Below, piece after piece: positions 9,101 through 18,507 of a stretch of 64,000 nt of DNA (position 1 is its first letter; each line of letters starts with the position of its first letter). Source of the stretch: Bernardetia sp042180575 (GTDB lineage: Bacteria > Bacteroidota > Bacteroidia > Cytophagales > Bernardetiaceae); assembly GCF_042180575.1 (NCBI RefSeq), contig NZ_CP170094.1:3658001-3722000 (forward strand). Direction: 5' to 3'. Position numbers and translations under genes: made by a program. The notes beneath the pieces were generated by a model. It made no database searches, had not been told where the DNA came from, and was given only the letters and a program-made list of their open reading frames with translations.

Positions 9101-9690
9101 TCAGGGTCAATACGCTCAGTAATTACTAAAATTTGCTTTTTACTTCCATTGATATACTTTTCATCAATAAAACTATAACTCTGACTTAGTTTCGAACTCA
9201 AAGAAACATCAATCCACTTTTTATTTTTTTCCTTAAAAAGCCCTTTGTCAGTGGCTACCCAAGTATCTTTTTTTAAGTCTTGATAAATATAATTGATATG
9301 TTTTTTATCAAAAAAAGCAATGTTTTCTATTGTATCTTTTTGCGTATGTAGTTTGCTAAGTCCTGTTATTGTTCCTATCCAGATTATATCCTTCTCTGCT
9401 GCTTCTGTTAAAAATGTAATATGATTGCTATTGAGATGATATTTTTTTTCGATATTGGATTTATAAATTTTAAAAGAATAACCATCATATTTGTTGAGTC
9501 CTTCTTGTGTTCCAATCCAAATAAATCCTTTTTGGTCTTGAATAATGGTAGTGGCAAAATTATTTGAAAGACCCTCTTCTGTTGTAATATGTTGGTAAGC
9601 AAGGTCATAGTCTTGTGCCTGTGTCTTTTGTGCAGAACAAAAAAGACAAGAAAAAATTAGCCAATAAATAAATAATAAATGTCGCTTCAT
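6193..9690 (-). CDS. Two-component-regulator-propeller sensor histidine kinase
   Basis: About 1165 residues using the ATG at 9690, which gives a clean signal peptide (MKRHLLFIYW...CSAQKTQAQ); an upstream in-frame ATG at 9717 adds nine residues. The periplasmic part is two seven-bladed propellers built from Reg_prop repeats ('ITTEEGLSNNFATTIIQDQ', 'GFIWIGTQEGLNKYDG', 'EDNEGNLWGSTNHGI'), then a Y_Y_Y domain. One transmembrane helix follows near residue 800, then a coiled coil and kinase core with H in VHDLKNPLG (near 860). The ATPase boxes are LLTNAIKYS, DNGLGIE and TGLGLSFC. Unlike the classic SusR-type hybrid systems it has no fused receiver or AraC domain; that role is probably taken by the adjacent response regulator. 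Confidence 0.9.
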   Translation of the reverse strand: MKRHLLFIYWLIFSCLFCSAQKTQAQDYDLAYQHITTEEGLSNNFATTIIQDQKGFIWIGTQEGLNKYDGYSFKIYKSNIEKKYHLNSNHITFLTEAAEKDIIWIGTITGLSKLHTQKDTIENIAFFDKKHINYIYQDLKKDTWVATDKGLFKEKNKKWIDVSLSSKLSQSYSFIDEKYINGSKKQILVITERIDPDKNTLFWREKDNDKWQKIITTTHHFQYLEKNGTVWTSYKDEQLEDYNKIYNSTIKVDSIYFDKSKHSRMTTPFLAFKDAPKNDTINNVWFFESRGIALVDLNKKKIRQWYYWKYFTKTIDQYVVETIFRDASKNYWICTQGMGVFLFADYTINNFRTYKYHLAPEYALSQPSTRAIYQDPVNKNMWIGTYSNKNTVDIFLGDSTKKTLYIDSYVHLIKEDPTHKNILWFATSSGIRKIDKEKFKVLETYKMDRNYLQDILPLNDTTIWVAGQDNLYHFHPTTKNITSYPHLDKISHIFQDSQDKIWLGSTEKGIGFLAKSKKLNQENAQHTFVQYYNPNKDKENTVCHVKHIEESSTEKDIFWIATTTGFYKFDSKKRQFLEYYTEKEGLPNNIVYAILEDNEGNLWGSTNHGIFKFNPKTKTFTNFDKQDGLQDNEFNTFSYFKSKEGELFFGGIDGVNAFFPKNMKKNEFVPPIYLTGFEKLGKKVNFKKNISEITEISLPLEEAQMLTFHFAALSFYQSNKNNYAYKLEPLQKEWINLGAKNELTLTNLSAGNYTLYIKGSNNHDIWNEKGIKITVKIIPPFYQTLWFQFLCIFATLVLVYFYYRYKVRESKQRAIFLEIQIKERTHEIKAQTEELKITNEKLKELDNFKEKTTNMLVHDLKNPLGTIIYEAKNNVPIRKASQRMMNLLMALLDSQKIQSPQFQLNLERVNFNVILENVLEEVEVFLTERKIQIIYEENAIFWLEVDKDLIGRVLVNLLTNAIKYSSKRSYIKVSIQKNQDNFAQITVTDNGLGIEKHQLDTIFDSYRQVNAQKVGSVSSTGLGLSFCKLAIEAHTKEFKNTFKNDSTIWVDSIPNTETNFHFIVPLLEIEKIKLSQENKLEVFSNDTKSKTFSPSNSYQFSKAEVNYLLPIIEELRNLEVYQVTQIRSILNSINDESTTIAAWKNDIQEILYQVDEEKYQKLLNI

Positions 9691-9936
9691 AATTTTGCTT
9701 TTTCCAAAAATCAACATAATATCAACATTTTAGAACTACAAATTTACAAAATAGAAAGTAATATTTTTCTAAGAAGATTTTGAGACTCTTATTTCCTAAT
9801 AAACATTAACAAACTACTTCCTTTTCACAAAAAAGCCTAAAGATATGCAACCTTCGTAATATCTGACTGTCCTTTTATACTATTAGTGCAAATATTTCAA
9901 TCTAACTACTGTTTATTATTTATCAATAACCAAACT

Positions 9937-12381
9937 ATGGGAAATTTAATTACTTCTTTCCGAAAACTAACTTTACTAACTTTTTTATCACTTTTTTCTA
10001 TTTCTGTTTTTGCCCAAACTAATTCTCATTCTATCACAGGAAGTGCCGAATCTGATAATGGAGAAGCTGTTTCATTTGCAGCCGTCGGATTAATGAATCT
10101 TTCTGATTCTTCACTTGCTAAAGCCTCAGTAGCTGATGCTGATGGAAACTTTAGATTAGTGGATGTCAGAAATGGAGACTATTTTATTATCGTAACCAGT
10201 GTAGGTTATCAAAAATATACTTCTGCAACCATTTCAGTTACTGAAAATTCTTCAAAAGAAATTAATATAAATAAATTTGTTATTCAAAGTAATAATGTAC
10301 TTGATGCTGTCGAAATTGTAGCCAAAAAACCAATGGTAGAAGTTTTGGCAGACAAAACAGTCTTTAATGTAGAGGGAACAATCGCAGCTTCTGGAAACTC
10401 GGGTTTAGAGGTTTTGAGGAAAGCACCAGGGGTGATTTTGGATAATAACAATGGAATTATTTTAGAAGGAAAAAGTGGCGTTCAAGTTTTTATTGATGGC
10501 AAACGCTCAGTTTTGCAAGGCGAAGATTTGACAAATTATCTGAATACATTGCAGGCTTCTGATATTGAGTCTATCGAAATTATTACTCAACCCTCTTCTA
10601 AATATGATGCAGCAGGAAGCGCAGGTATTTTGAACATTAAATTAAAGAAAAATAAGAATTTTGGTACAAATGGAACAGTAAGTTTGGGGTATTCAGTTTG
10701 GGATAATCAGCGTTATAATGGTTCGCTTTCATTGAATAATCGTACTAAAAAAACAAATACATTTTTGACGTATAGCAATCGTTTTGGAGAAACTAGGCGT
10801 TTTATCAATCTTTACAGAACTCAAAATAATTTGATTTTTGATGCTCGTTCGGAAGGTCTAATAGATGAAAGTAGTCATAATATTAAATTAGGAACAGATA
10901 TTTTTGCAAGTAGTAAAAGTACGTTTGGAGTTTTGTTCAATGGAAATTTTAGTAAAATGAATTTTGATAATGATACAAGAACACCTATTAGCAGCCAATC
11001 TACAAAAGAAGTTTCTCAAGTTTTGGTAGCTGAAAGTTTGAATCAAAGAGATTTTTATAATTTACTTGGAAATCTAAATTATCGCTATGAAGATACAACA
11101 GGGCATACTTTTAATGTAGATTTGGATTATGGACAGTACAAGAATGATGGAAAAACCTATCAACCAAATTATTATTATACTGGAAATGAGCAAGACTTAG
11201 TTTCTCAATTTATTTATGAAATGGTAATGCCTGTTACGATTGATATTTTTACTTTTAAGACTGATTATGAACAGAATTTTTTGAAAGGAAAATTAGGAAT
11301 TGGAATCAAAACATCGATGGTAAATACAGATAATACATTTGATTTTTATGATGAAATAGATGGAGTAAAGGTTCTTAATGTAGATAAGAGTAATAATTTT
11401 GTATATGAAGAAATTGTAAATGCAGCTTATTTCAACTATAATAGAAGATGGAAAAAAATGAATCTTCAGTTTGGTTTACGTGCCGAACACACAAAGTCAG
11501 ATGGAAAACTAAACAGTAATCAAGACGAAAATAATGAACAAGTAAAACGAGATTACTTAAATCTTTTTCCTAGTGGTGGTCTGACATATACTGCAAACAA
11601 AAATAACTCTTTTGGTCTGACATACAGCCGTAGAATAGAGCGACCAAATTATCAAAACTTGAATCCATTCGAACAGCAATTAGATGAGCTGACTTTGAGA
11701 AAAGGAAATGCTTTTTTGCAGCCTCAATATACTGACAATATCAAGTTTTCGCATACCTATAAATACACACTCAATACTTCGATAAGTTATAGCTATGTCA
11801 ATGATTTTTTTGCACAAGTTACGACTTCACAAGATGAGCGAAGAAGTATAATTCAAGAACAAAATATTGCGACACAAGAAACGTGGAGTTTTAATTTGAG
11901 CTATCCTTTTGAGATAAATAAATGGTGGAATGCTTTTTTGAGTGTGAATGCCTATACAAGTTCGTATAAAGGAAAAACAGAAGAATTTGTTTCTGTTTCT
12001 CAAAATACGCTTAGTTTGTATGGACAAAATACATTTTCTTTACCAAAAGGCTACAAATTTGAGGTTTCGGGTTGGTACAATTCGCCTTCCGTTTGGGGAG
12101 GAACATATCAAACCAAGAGCTTGGGAGCAATGGATTTAGCAATTCAAAAATCATTTTTGGAAGATAAACTCTCTTTCAGAATGTCTATGAGTGATGTCTT
12201 TTTTACTTCGCCTTGGCGTGGAGATACACAGTTTGGCGATGTATTGATTCAAGGAAGTGGAGGCTGGGAAAGTCGTCAGATTAGAGTAAATTTAAGCTAT
12301 AACTTTGGAAATAAACAAGTAAAATCTGCTCGTAGAAGAAAAACAGGTGCAGAAGATGAGAGTAATCGTGTTGGTGGATAA
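9937..12381 (+). CDS. Outer-membrane beta-barrel receptor (OMP_b-brl_3, TonB-receptor-like)
   Basis: About 814 residues from the ATG at 9937, which places a signal peptide (…FLSLFSISVFAQ) at the N-terminus; an earlier ATG at 9886 gives a non-signal-like extension. Order: carboxypeptidase-regulatory-like beta-sandwich (about 30-115), plug domain (about 125-240, 'GLEVLRKAPGVILDNNNGI...IDGKRS'), then a long beta-barrel (about 250-800) rich in Tyr/Asn/Ser strands. This is the SusC/TonB-like class of the phylum; no SusD partner is adjacent. The substrate is unknown and may be a siderophore, peptide or oligosaccharide. Import would need TonB-ExbBD energy. Confidence 0.88.
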   Translation: MGNLITSFRKLTLLTFLSLFSISVFAQTNSHSITGSAESDNGEAVSFAAVGLMNLSDSSLAKASVADADGNFRLVDVRNGDYFIIVTSVGYQKYTSATISVTENSSKEININKFVIQSNNVLDAVEIVAKKPMVEVLADKTVFNVEGTIAASGNSGLEVLRKAPGVILDNNNGIILEGKSGVQVFIDGKRSVLQGEDLTNYLNTLQASDIESIEIITQPSSKYDAAGSAGILNIKLKKNKNFGTNGTVSLGYSVWDNQRYNGSLSLNNRTKKTNTFLTYSNRFGETRRFINLYRTQNNLIFDARSEGLIDESSHNIKLGTDIFASSKSTFGVLFNGNFSKMNFDNDTRTPISSQSTKEVSQVLVAESLNQRDFYNLLGNLNYRYEDTTGHTFNVDLDYGQYKNDGKTYQPNYYYTGNEQDLVSQFIYEMVMPVTIDIFTFKTDYEQNFLKGKLGIGIKTSMVNTDNTFDFYDEIDGVKVLNVDKSNNFVYEEIVNAAYFNYNRRWKKMNLQFGLRAEHTKSDGKLNSNQDENNEQVKRDYLNLFPSGGLTYTANKNNSFGLTYSRRIERPNYQNLNPFEQQLDELTLRKGNAFLQPQYTDNIKFSHTYKYTLNTSISYSYVNDFFAQVTTSQDERRSIIQEQNIATQETWSFNLSYPFEINKWWNAFLSVNAYTSSYKGKTEEFVSVSQNTLSLYGQNTFSLPKGYKFEVSGWYNSPSVWGGTYQTKSLGAMDLAIQKSFLEDKLSFRMSMSDVFFTSPWRGDTQFGDVLIQGSGGWESRQIRVNLSYNFGNKQVKSARRRKTGAEDESNRVGG

Positions 12382-12403
12382 TTCTTGAACAAATAAAAAA
12401 ATG

Positions 12404-12447
12404 AACACTTGCTAAGGTCAAATTATTGAATTTAGTAAGTGTTTTTT
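12404..12447 (+). terminator. Terminator of the outer-membrane receptor gene
   Basis: AACACTTGCTAA and TTAGTAAGTGTT pair (one mismatch) around an AT loop, followed by TTTTTT, 20 bases after the stop. The converging CHAT gene ends at 12510. Confidence 0.7.
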
Positions 12448-12509
12448 GTATTTCATTTTTCCAATTTTTATTCACTTCTAACTTCTCAAATCATACTTCT
12501 AACTTGGTT

Positions 12510-15365
12510 TTACTCTCCCACCATCACAAAAGCACCCCAGTAATACGGCTCGTTGTATTTTTCTTTGAGTTTTAATTGTGCTATTTTGAAGGCTTCTCGT
12601 TTTGATTTTCCACTCAAAAGGTTTTCATAAAAAGTAACCATCAAAAGCTGTGTAGCATCATCACTTACTTTCCAAAGCGACATAATAAGCGTTTTTGCGC
12701 CTGCTTGACGGAATGCTCTTTGAAGTCCATAAACACCTTCTCCATTCTGAATATCTCCCAAACCAGTTTCACAAGCTGAAAGAACGACCAACTCAGTTCC
12801 ATCAAGATGTAAATTCATAGCTTCTTCGGCTGATAATATTCCATCTTCTTCTCCCGTTTGTGGATTTTGGCAACCTGCTAGTAAAAGTCCACTTCGTAAA
12901 AATGGATTTTTCAAAAGATTTTTATTTTCAACTTCTTGCATTGTTTTTACCTCACTATCTGGAATTTGATTGATAAAAAAACCGTGTGTAGCAATATGTA
13001 AAATCGTAGGATTTTGAAGTGCTTTGATGTTTTCTTCTGTTGCTTCCTTGTTTTGAAAAAGTGTCGTTTTTACATTTTTTTTATCAAATAAATCATTGAT
13101 TTGATTAGTTTCTACTTTTGTTCCTTCTAAAACTGGAACAACTGTTTGCTGACCTATCAAACGTTGCAAACCATTCAGACTTCTGTCTTTTCCATTTACT
13201 TTTAGGGTATCTTTTCCATTTAGATTATAAGAAGGATAACCTAGCAAAAAGGTTTGATATTTCTCAAAATTTTTACTCAAATCAATACTTGTAATTCCTT
13301 TTTCTGCTCTTTCTATCAAATCTCTACTACTTGTGATAAGTTGTATAGTTTCCTGTTCTACTAAGTATTTCCCTGTTTTAGGATTTTGAAGTGTGTTTAG
13401 ATTGATTTTGTGATAAATCCCATCAGGTGAAAAGTAGATTTTTGAATAGCCTTTTTTATTTGAAAGACTATCTAATTTATCTTGAATTGGTTTCCAGTAT
13501 TGATTGTACGATTCTGTATCTTCTAATTGAAATTCAATATTATTTTGATAGAAACTTAAAGCACCATTTTCTAGTTCGTGTCCATTTTCTAAGAGTATAA
13601 GCTCTGGACTTTCTATTGTTTCTTTGGTTACAATCATAGCTATATATGTAGTGTCAAATTCTTCGTTATACTGATTTTTTTTATTAAAACGAACTATTTC
13701 TATTGCAACTTCTTTTTCTGATAAGGTTTTTTGGACATCTTGCCATTTATATTCTTTTTGAGTAGTATTTGATTCAAACAATTTTGATTTTTTAGAAATT
13801 TCTTTTTCTAATTCATTGATTTGAGATGCTATTTTTTCTGTATTAATAGAACTATCTCGTTCGTTTAAAGGTAGTTGAAGTAATGAAATATAGTTTTCTT
13901 TTTCCGTTTTCCAATCTTCATATTGATTTATCAAAACAGAATCCTTACTATTCAAAATCTGTTCTTTCATCTTTTGAGTAGAAGAAAATACAATTCCTTT
14001 ACTAAATAATTGTTGATTGAATAGCATTTCGCTATTAATTTTATTTGCAGGATAAGATTTGATAACAAACTGGGTGAGTTTATCAAAAAAGTGTTCTACA
14101 TTTTGCATGTAACTAAACCTCTCTTTTTCCGAAAGAGTAGGGAAGTATAGAATAACATCTGCATTTACTCTGTTTGTTACCTCTTCAAAATAAGGCTTTG
14201 CTTTTGTATATAATTCTGCGTCTCTGTATAGTATGGCTAGATTCGATTGTGTTCTTGTATAGTCTTTATTTTGTTTTCCTAATATTTTTTCTATAATTTT
14301 TCTATTTTCTAAGTAAAACTGTTCAGCCTTTTCGTACTCTCCTTGCCAATAATGAGCCGTTCCCAAATCGTTACAACTAATAGCGTATAGTAGATGGTCT
14401 TTTCCTAATAATTTTTCATATTTTTCTCTTAGTTCTGCAAAAATCACTTCTGCTTCTTTAAAGTCTCCTTCTGCTTTATAATAATAACCTAGATTTCTAT
14501 AAGAGTTAAGATAATCTAGGTGGTTCTTACCAACAGTTTCTTTTTTGATTTTTATTATTTCTAACATGATTTCTTTAGCTTTATCATACTTCTGTTGTTG
14601 CAAATACAAATAAGCTAAGTTTCCACTAAAGGCTGAATAATAAGGGTGTTTTTCCCCAACTTCTTTTTTGCAAGTTTCTTTAGCGATTATACATAAAGGT
14701 TCTGCTTTATCATAAAGTCCTTGGTAGATATAAACGATGGCTAGATTTCCACAACTAACAGCGTATTCAAGAGGAAGTTTATCTTTAAAATTTTCTCTAA
14801 TTGCTAGAGCCTCTAGGTAATATTCTTCTGCTTTGATAGGTTTTCCTTTATCATTATAAATAATAGCTAATTCATTGCAGGACTTTGCATACTCATTATT
14901 ATTTTTGCCTACTGTTTTTTCTATAATATCTTTGGCTTCTAATTGTAGTTTTTCTGCTTCCTCCAAATTTCCTAATTCCTTATAAATTACTGCTAAGTTT
15001 CTACAAGCTGAAGCATAATCAACTCTTTGTTTTCCTAATTTCTCTTGTACTTCTTTGGTTTCTGAAAAAACAGTTAGTGCCTCATTAAATCTCCTTGCTA
15101 GATGATAAAGATTGCCTAGTTTCTGTAAAGAAGTAGCTAAAAGGCTATCAGATTTTGCTATTTCTATATTTTTTTTAAAATAAATTTCAGCTTCTTTATA
15201 ATTGAGAGCTTCTCTAGCTTGGTCTCCTAAGCTATCCAATTCTTTCCAAGATAGATTTTCTAATGTAGTGCTTATACTATCCAAACGATTTTGGTTTTCT
15301 TTGTTTTGTGAATAAGAAGAAAAGCTAATAAGGAAAAGTAAGATACTTAAATAGGCAAATTTCAT
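12510..15365 (-). CDS. Exported TPR-CHAT caspase-like protein (copy 1)
   Basis: 951 residues. A signal peptide (MKFAYLSILLFLISFSSYSQ) is followed by about ten tetratricopeptide repeats (about 35-400; 'AEEYYLEALAIRENF' type units), a helical linker, and a C-terminal CHAT domain (about 620-951). Both CHAT peptidase signatures are present: the histidine of HIATHGFF (about H794) and the cysteine of LSACETGLGD (about C865). The fold should therefore be a competent caspase/separase-like cysteine peptidase. Its partner and substrate are unknown. Paralogous to the gene immediately upstream, with the last 170 residues nearly identical, so it is a tandem duplication. The signal peptide places it outside the cytoplasm. 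Confidence 0.88.
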   Translation of the reverse strand: MKFAYLSILLFLISFSSYSQNKENQNRLDSISTTLENLSWKELDSLGDQAREALNYKEAEIYFKKNIEIAKSDSLLATSLQKLGNLYHLARRFNEALTVFSETKEVQEKLGKQRVDYASACRNLAVIYKELGNLEEAEKLQLEAKDIIEKTVGKNNNEYAKSCNELAIIYNDKGKPIKAEEYYLEALAIRENFKDKLPLEYAVSCGNLAIVYIYQGLYDKAEPLCIIAKETCKKEVGEKHPYYSAFSGNLAYLYLQQQKYDKAKEIMLEIIKIKKETVGKNHLDYLNSYRNLGYYYKAEGDFKEAEVIFAELREKYEKLLGKDHLLYAISCNDLGTAHYWQGEYEKAEQFYLENRKIIEKILGKQNKDYTRTQSNLAILYRDAELYTKAKPYFEEVTNRVNADVILYFPTLSEKERFSYMQNVEHFFDKLTQFVIKSYPANKINSEMLFNQQLFSKGIVFSSTQKMKEQILNSKDSVLINQYEDWKTEKENYISLLQLPLNERDSSINTEKIASQINELEKEISKKSKLFESNTTQKEYKWQDVQKTLSEKEVAIEIVRFNKKNQYNEEFDTTYIAMIVTKETIESPELILLENGHELENGALSFYQNNIEFQLEDTESYNQYWKPIQDKLDSLSNKKGYSKIYFSPDGIYHKINLNTLQNPKTGKYLVEQETIQLITSSRDLIERAEKGITSIDLSKNFEKYQTFLLGYPSYNLNGKDTLKVNGKDRSLNGLQRLIGQQTVVPVLEGTKVETNQINDLFDKKNVKTTLFQNKEATEENIKALQNPTILHIATHGFFINQIPDSEVKTMQEVENKNLLKNPFLRSGLLLAGCQNPQTGEEDGILSAEEAMNLHLDGTELVVLSACETGLGDIQNGEGVYGLQRAFRQAGAKTLIMSLWKVSDDATQLLMVTFYENLLSGKSKREAFKIAQLKLKEKYNEPYYWGAFVMVGE

Positions 15366-15572
15366 AATTGTAGATTTTAGTAACGTATTTTAGTTAATTG
15401 AATCAACAATAAAACGTATTCCCAAACAAGAACCAAAAAAAGCATATAGACAAAATATAGACAAACAGAAAAAAGTCTTACAGTCTTATTTGACACCTTG
15501 CTAAGTCCAATTCCTATTTCAATCTTCACTTCATCTACTTCTACTTTCTAAAATCAGAATTCTACATTGGCT

Positions 15573-18284
15573 TTACTCTCCTACCATCACAAAAGCTCCC
15601 CAATAATAAGGCTCGTTGTATTTTTCTTTAAGTTTCAGTTGAGCTATTTTGAAGGCTTCTCGTTTTGATTTTCCACTCAAAAGACTTTCATAAAAAGTAA
15701 CCATCAAAAGTTGTGTAGCTTCATCACTTACTTTCCAAAGCGACATAATAAGTGTTTTTGCTCCTGCTTGTCGGAATGCTCGTTGAAGTCCATACACACC
15801 TTCTCCATTATGAACATCTCCCAAACCTGTTTCACAAGCAGAAAGAATTACAAGTTCAGTTCCGTCAAGATTGAGATTCATGGCTTCTTCGGCTGACAAA
15901 ATTCCGTCTTCTTCTCCTAGTTGTGGATTCTGGCAACCTGCTAGTAAAAGCCCACTTCTAAGAAATGGATTTTCTAACAAACTTCTATCTTCAGCTTCTT
16001 GCATTGTGGTTACTTTACTACTTGGGATTTCGTTTATGAAAAAACCATGTGTTGCAATATGTAGAATAGTAGGGTTTTTTAGTGCTTTTATATTTTCTTC
16101 TGTGGCTTCATTATTTTGTAAAAGAATTGTAGAAACATGTTTCTGATTTAGCAAATTATTAATTCGATTGGTTTCTATTTTTGTTCCTTCCAAGACAGGA
16201 ATTACAGTTTGTTGACCTACTACACGTTGCAAACCATTCAGACTTCTATCAATTCCATTTACCTTTAAAGTATCTTTGCCATTTAAGTTATAAGAAGGAT
16301 AACCCAATAAATAGGCTTTATATTCTGCAAAGTTTTTACTCAAATCTAAGTTTTTATCTTCTTGATTTTTGAGTTGTATCAAATCTCTACTACTTGTAAT
16401 GAGTTGGATACTTTGTTCTTCTAGGAGATATTTTTCTGTTATTGGATTTTTGAATGTATTCAAATTGAGTTTGTGATAAACTCCATCAGGCGAAAAATAG
16501 ATTTTAGAATACCCTTTTTTATTAGAAAGGCTATCTAGTTTGTCTTGTATTGGTTTCCAATATTGATTGTAAGATTCATTATTTTCTAATTGAAAGTCAA
16601 TATTATTTTGATAGAAAAATAGAGCTTCATTTTCTAGTTCCTGTCCATTTTTTAAGACTAAAAGTTCAGGATTTTCTTTTGTTTCTTTGGTCAGAATAAG
16701 GGCTATATAAACTGTATCTATTTCGTTTCCTTTCTTATTGTACTTTATCAAATGAAACATTTCGATAACAGCTTCTTTTTCTGAAAGACTTTCTCTTACT
16801 TGTTGCCATGTGTAGTCTTTTTTTGTTGTATTTTCTTTAAAAGATGCTGATTTTTTCGAAATTTCTCGTTCTAGTTCATTTATATCAGAATTTAATTTCG
16901 TAATATCAATAGCTTTATCTCGCTCTTCTATAGGAGTTTGTAACAGGCTAATATAATTCTGTTTTTGTCTTTTCCAGTTTTTATATTGTGATATTAAAGT
17001 TGTATCATTGCTGCCTAAAATCTGTTTTTTCATTTTTTGAGTAGAAGAAAAAATAATTCCTTTCATGAAAAGAAGCTCATCAAAAAGTCTTGCACTCATT
17101 TGTTTTTTTTGAGGATGATAAGTTATTGCATAATCTATAAAGCCTTCAAAAAACATTAATATATCGTTATAATAAAGAGTTTTTTCTTCTTCTGAAAGTG
17201 TAGGAAACAACCTATTAATTTGCTTTTTTTTGTTTCTTAATGCTTCTTCATAATAGTTTTCAGCTGTTTGATAGCGTTGTTGAATTTTATAAAGACTTGC
17301 TAAATTAAAACAAGAAAGTGCATAATCTGGGTGGTCTTCTCCAAATATATTTTGGTAGGTAGAAAGAGCTTTTTTATGAAACTTTTTAGCTTTCTTATAA
17401 TTGCCTTGTAGGATATATAATTCGGCAATATTGTTAATATCATCAGCAAGTAAAGGACTATTTTTACCAAAAATTTTCATATCTATTTGAATAGCTTTAT
17501 TATAATATGTTTCTGCTTTTTCATACATTTCTATATCTGAATACAGATTTCCTAAATTATTACAGATAGAAGAATAGCCTTCACTTTCTTGCCCCTCTTC
17601 TTTTTCATAAATTTCCATTGCTTGAAAGTATAGTTTTTCAGCTTTGTCATTTTTTCCTATATCTGAATAGAGATTTGCCAAATCTTCACAGATTATGCCA
17701 TACCACAAATGATTTTTGCCTAATTCCTTCTCAATAATTGCTTGTAGCTCTAGATAAATAGGTTCTGCTTTATCGTATAAAGATTGTTCGTAATATATGT
17801 CGGCAAGTCCTCTCAAAACACGCAGGTAAAATTCATTATCTTTTTCTCCTAACTTTTCATAAATAGTTTTTGCTTCCAAAAAAAGAGGCTCTGTTTTTGT
17901 ATAGACTGCATTTTCTAAGTAAAAATTAGCCAAAAAATAGCATGAATGAGCATAGTGTTTGTGATTTTTGCCTACTGCTTTTTGTGTAAGCTCTCTAGCT
18001 TCTATTAAAAGAGGCTTGGCTTCTTGATAACGCAAATCCTCCATATAAACATAAGCCAAATGAATTGTCGTTTGAGCATAGAGTGTATCTTCTTTTCCAA
18101 ATTCAAGTTCAATTTTTGACAAAGCTGTTTGAAAATATTTCTCTGATTTTTTATAGTCTTCATTCCTTAATAAATCTAAACCAATACTATCTAATTCTTG
18201 ATAGCTTAGTTTTTCTAAATTTTGAGTAAATGCAGAAAAATTAAAAGCAAAAAACAGTAATACAAGTAACAATGTAAATTTCAT
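15573..18284 (-). CDS. Exported TPR-CHAT caspase-like protein (copy 2)
   Basis: 903 residues from the ATG at 18284, which gives the signal peptide MKFTLLLVLLFFAFNFSAFT; an in-frame ATG at 18329 adds 15 unlikely residues. TPR units fill about 20-365, followed by a linker and the CHAT domain at about 570-903. The dyad is H in HIATHGFF (about H746 from this start) and C in LSACETGLGD (about C817). It shares the end KREAFKIAQLKLKEKYNEP with copy 1, then YYWGAFVMVGE, while the TPR halves have diverged. This suggests conserved catalysis with different recognition surfaces. 207 bases separate the two genes. Confidence 0.88.
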   Translation of the reverse strand: MKFTLLLVLLFFAFNFSAFTQNLEKLSYQELDSIGLDLLRNEDYKKSEKYFQTALSKIELEFGKEDTLYAQTTIHLAYVYMEDLRYQEAKPLLIEARELTQKAVGKNHKHYAHSCYFLANFYLENAVYTKTEPLFLEAKTIYEKLGEKDNEFYLRVLRGLADIYYEQSLYDKAEPIYLELQAIIEKELGKNHLWYGIICEDLANLYSDIGKNDKAEKLYFQAMEIYEKEEGQESEGYSSICNNLGNLYSDIEMYEKAETYYNKAIQIDMKIFGKNSPLLADDINNIAELYILQGNYKKAKKFHKKALSTYQNIFGEDHPDYALSCFNLASLYKIQQRYQTAENYYEEALRNKKKQINRLFPTLSEEEKTLYYNDILMFFEGFIDYAITYHPQKKQMSARLFDELLFMKGIIFSSTQKMKKQILGSNDTTLISQYKNWKRQKQNYISLLQTPIEERDKAIDITKLNSDINELEREISKKSASFKENTTKKDYTWQQVRESLSEKEAVIEMFHLIKYNKKGNEIDTVYIALILTKETKENPELLVLKNGQELENEALFFYQNNIDFQLENNESYNQYWKPIQDKLDSLSNKKGYSKIYFSPDGVYHKLNLNTFKNPITEKYLLEEQSIQLITSSRDLIQLKNQEDKNLDLSKNFAEYKAYLLGYPSYNLNGKDTLKVNGIDRSLNGLQRVVGQQTVIPVLEGTKIETNRINNLLNQKHVSTILLQNNEATEENIKALKNPTILHIATHGFFINEIPSSKVTTMQEAEDRSLLENPFLRSGLLLAGCQNPQLGEEDGILSAEEAMNLNLDGTELVILSACETGLGDVHNGEGVYGLQRAFRQAGAKTLIMSLWKVSDEATQLLMVTFYESLLSGKSKREAFKIAQLKLKEKYNEPYYWGAFVMVGE

Positions 18285-18430
18285 AATTAAGAATTTAGTA
18301 GCACACAGTATATTTTTATGAATCAACAAGAAAGTGCATTGTTACCAAAATTCCAAAAAATGTGTATGGACAAAATATAGACAAGTGGAAAATAATACTG
18401 TACATGCAGATGGAACAAGACCAATACAAA

Positions 18431-18466
18431 AAATCCTTACTCAATATAAAAATTGAATAAGGATTT
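18431..18466 (-). terminator. Terminator of the LRR operon
   Basis: AAATCCTTACTCAAT and ATTGAATAAGGATTT pair with one mismatch across a 6-base loop. On the minus strand a TTTTTT run follows. It lies between the LRR stop (18508) and the CHAT copy 2 start, separating the two transcripts. Confidence 0.7.
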
Positions 18467-18507
18467 GTTTTCTTGACAACTTCAAATATTGCTTGAATCA
18501 AATAATT

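Noticed and set aside
12510..18284. CHAT pair as an antiphage gasdermin- or craspase-type defence system
   Set aside because: No gasdermin-like partner, Cas protein or other defence gene nearby, and both proteins carry signal peptides, which argues against cytoplasmic defence.
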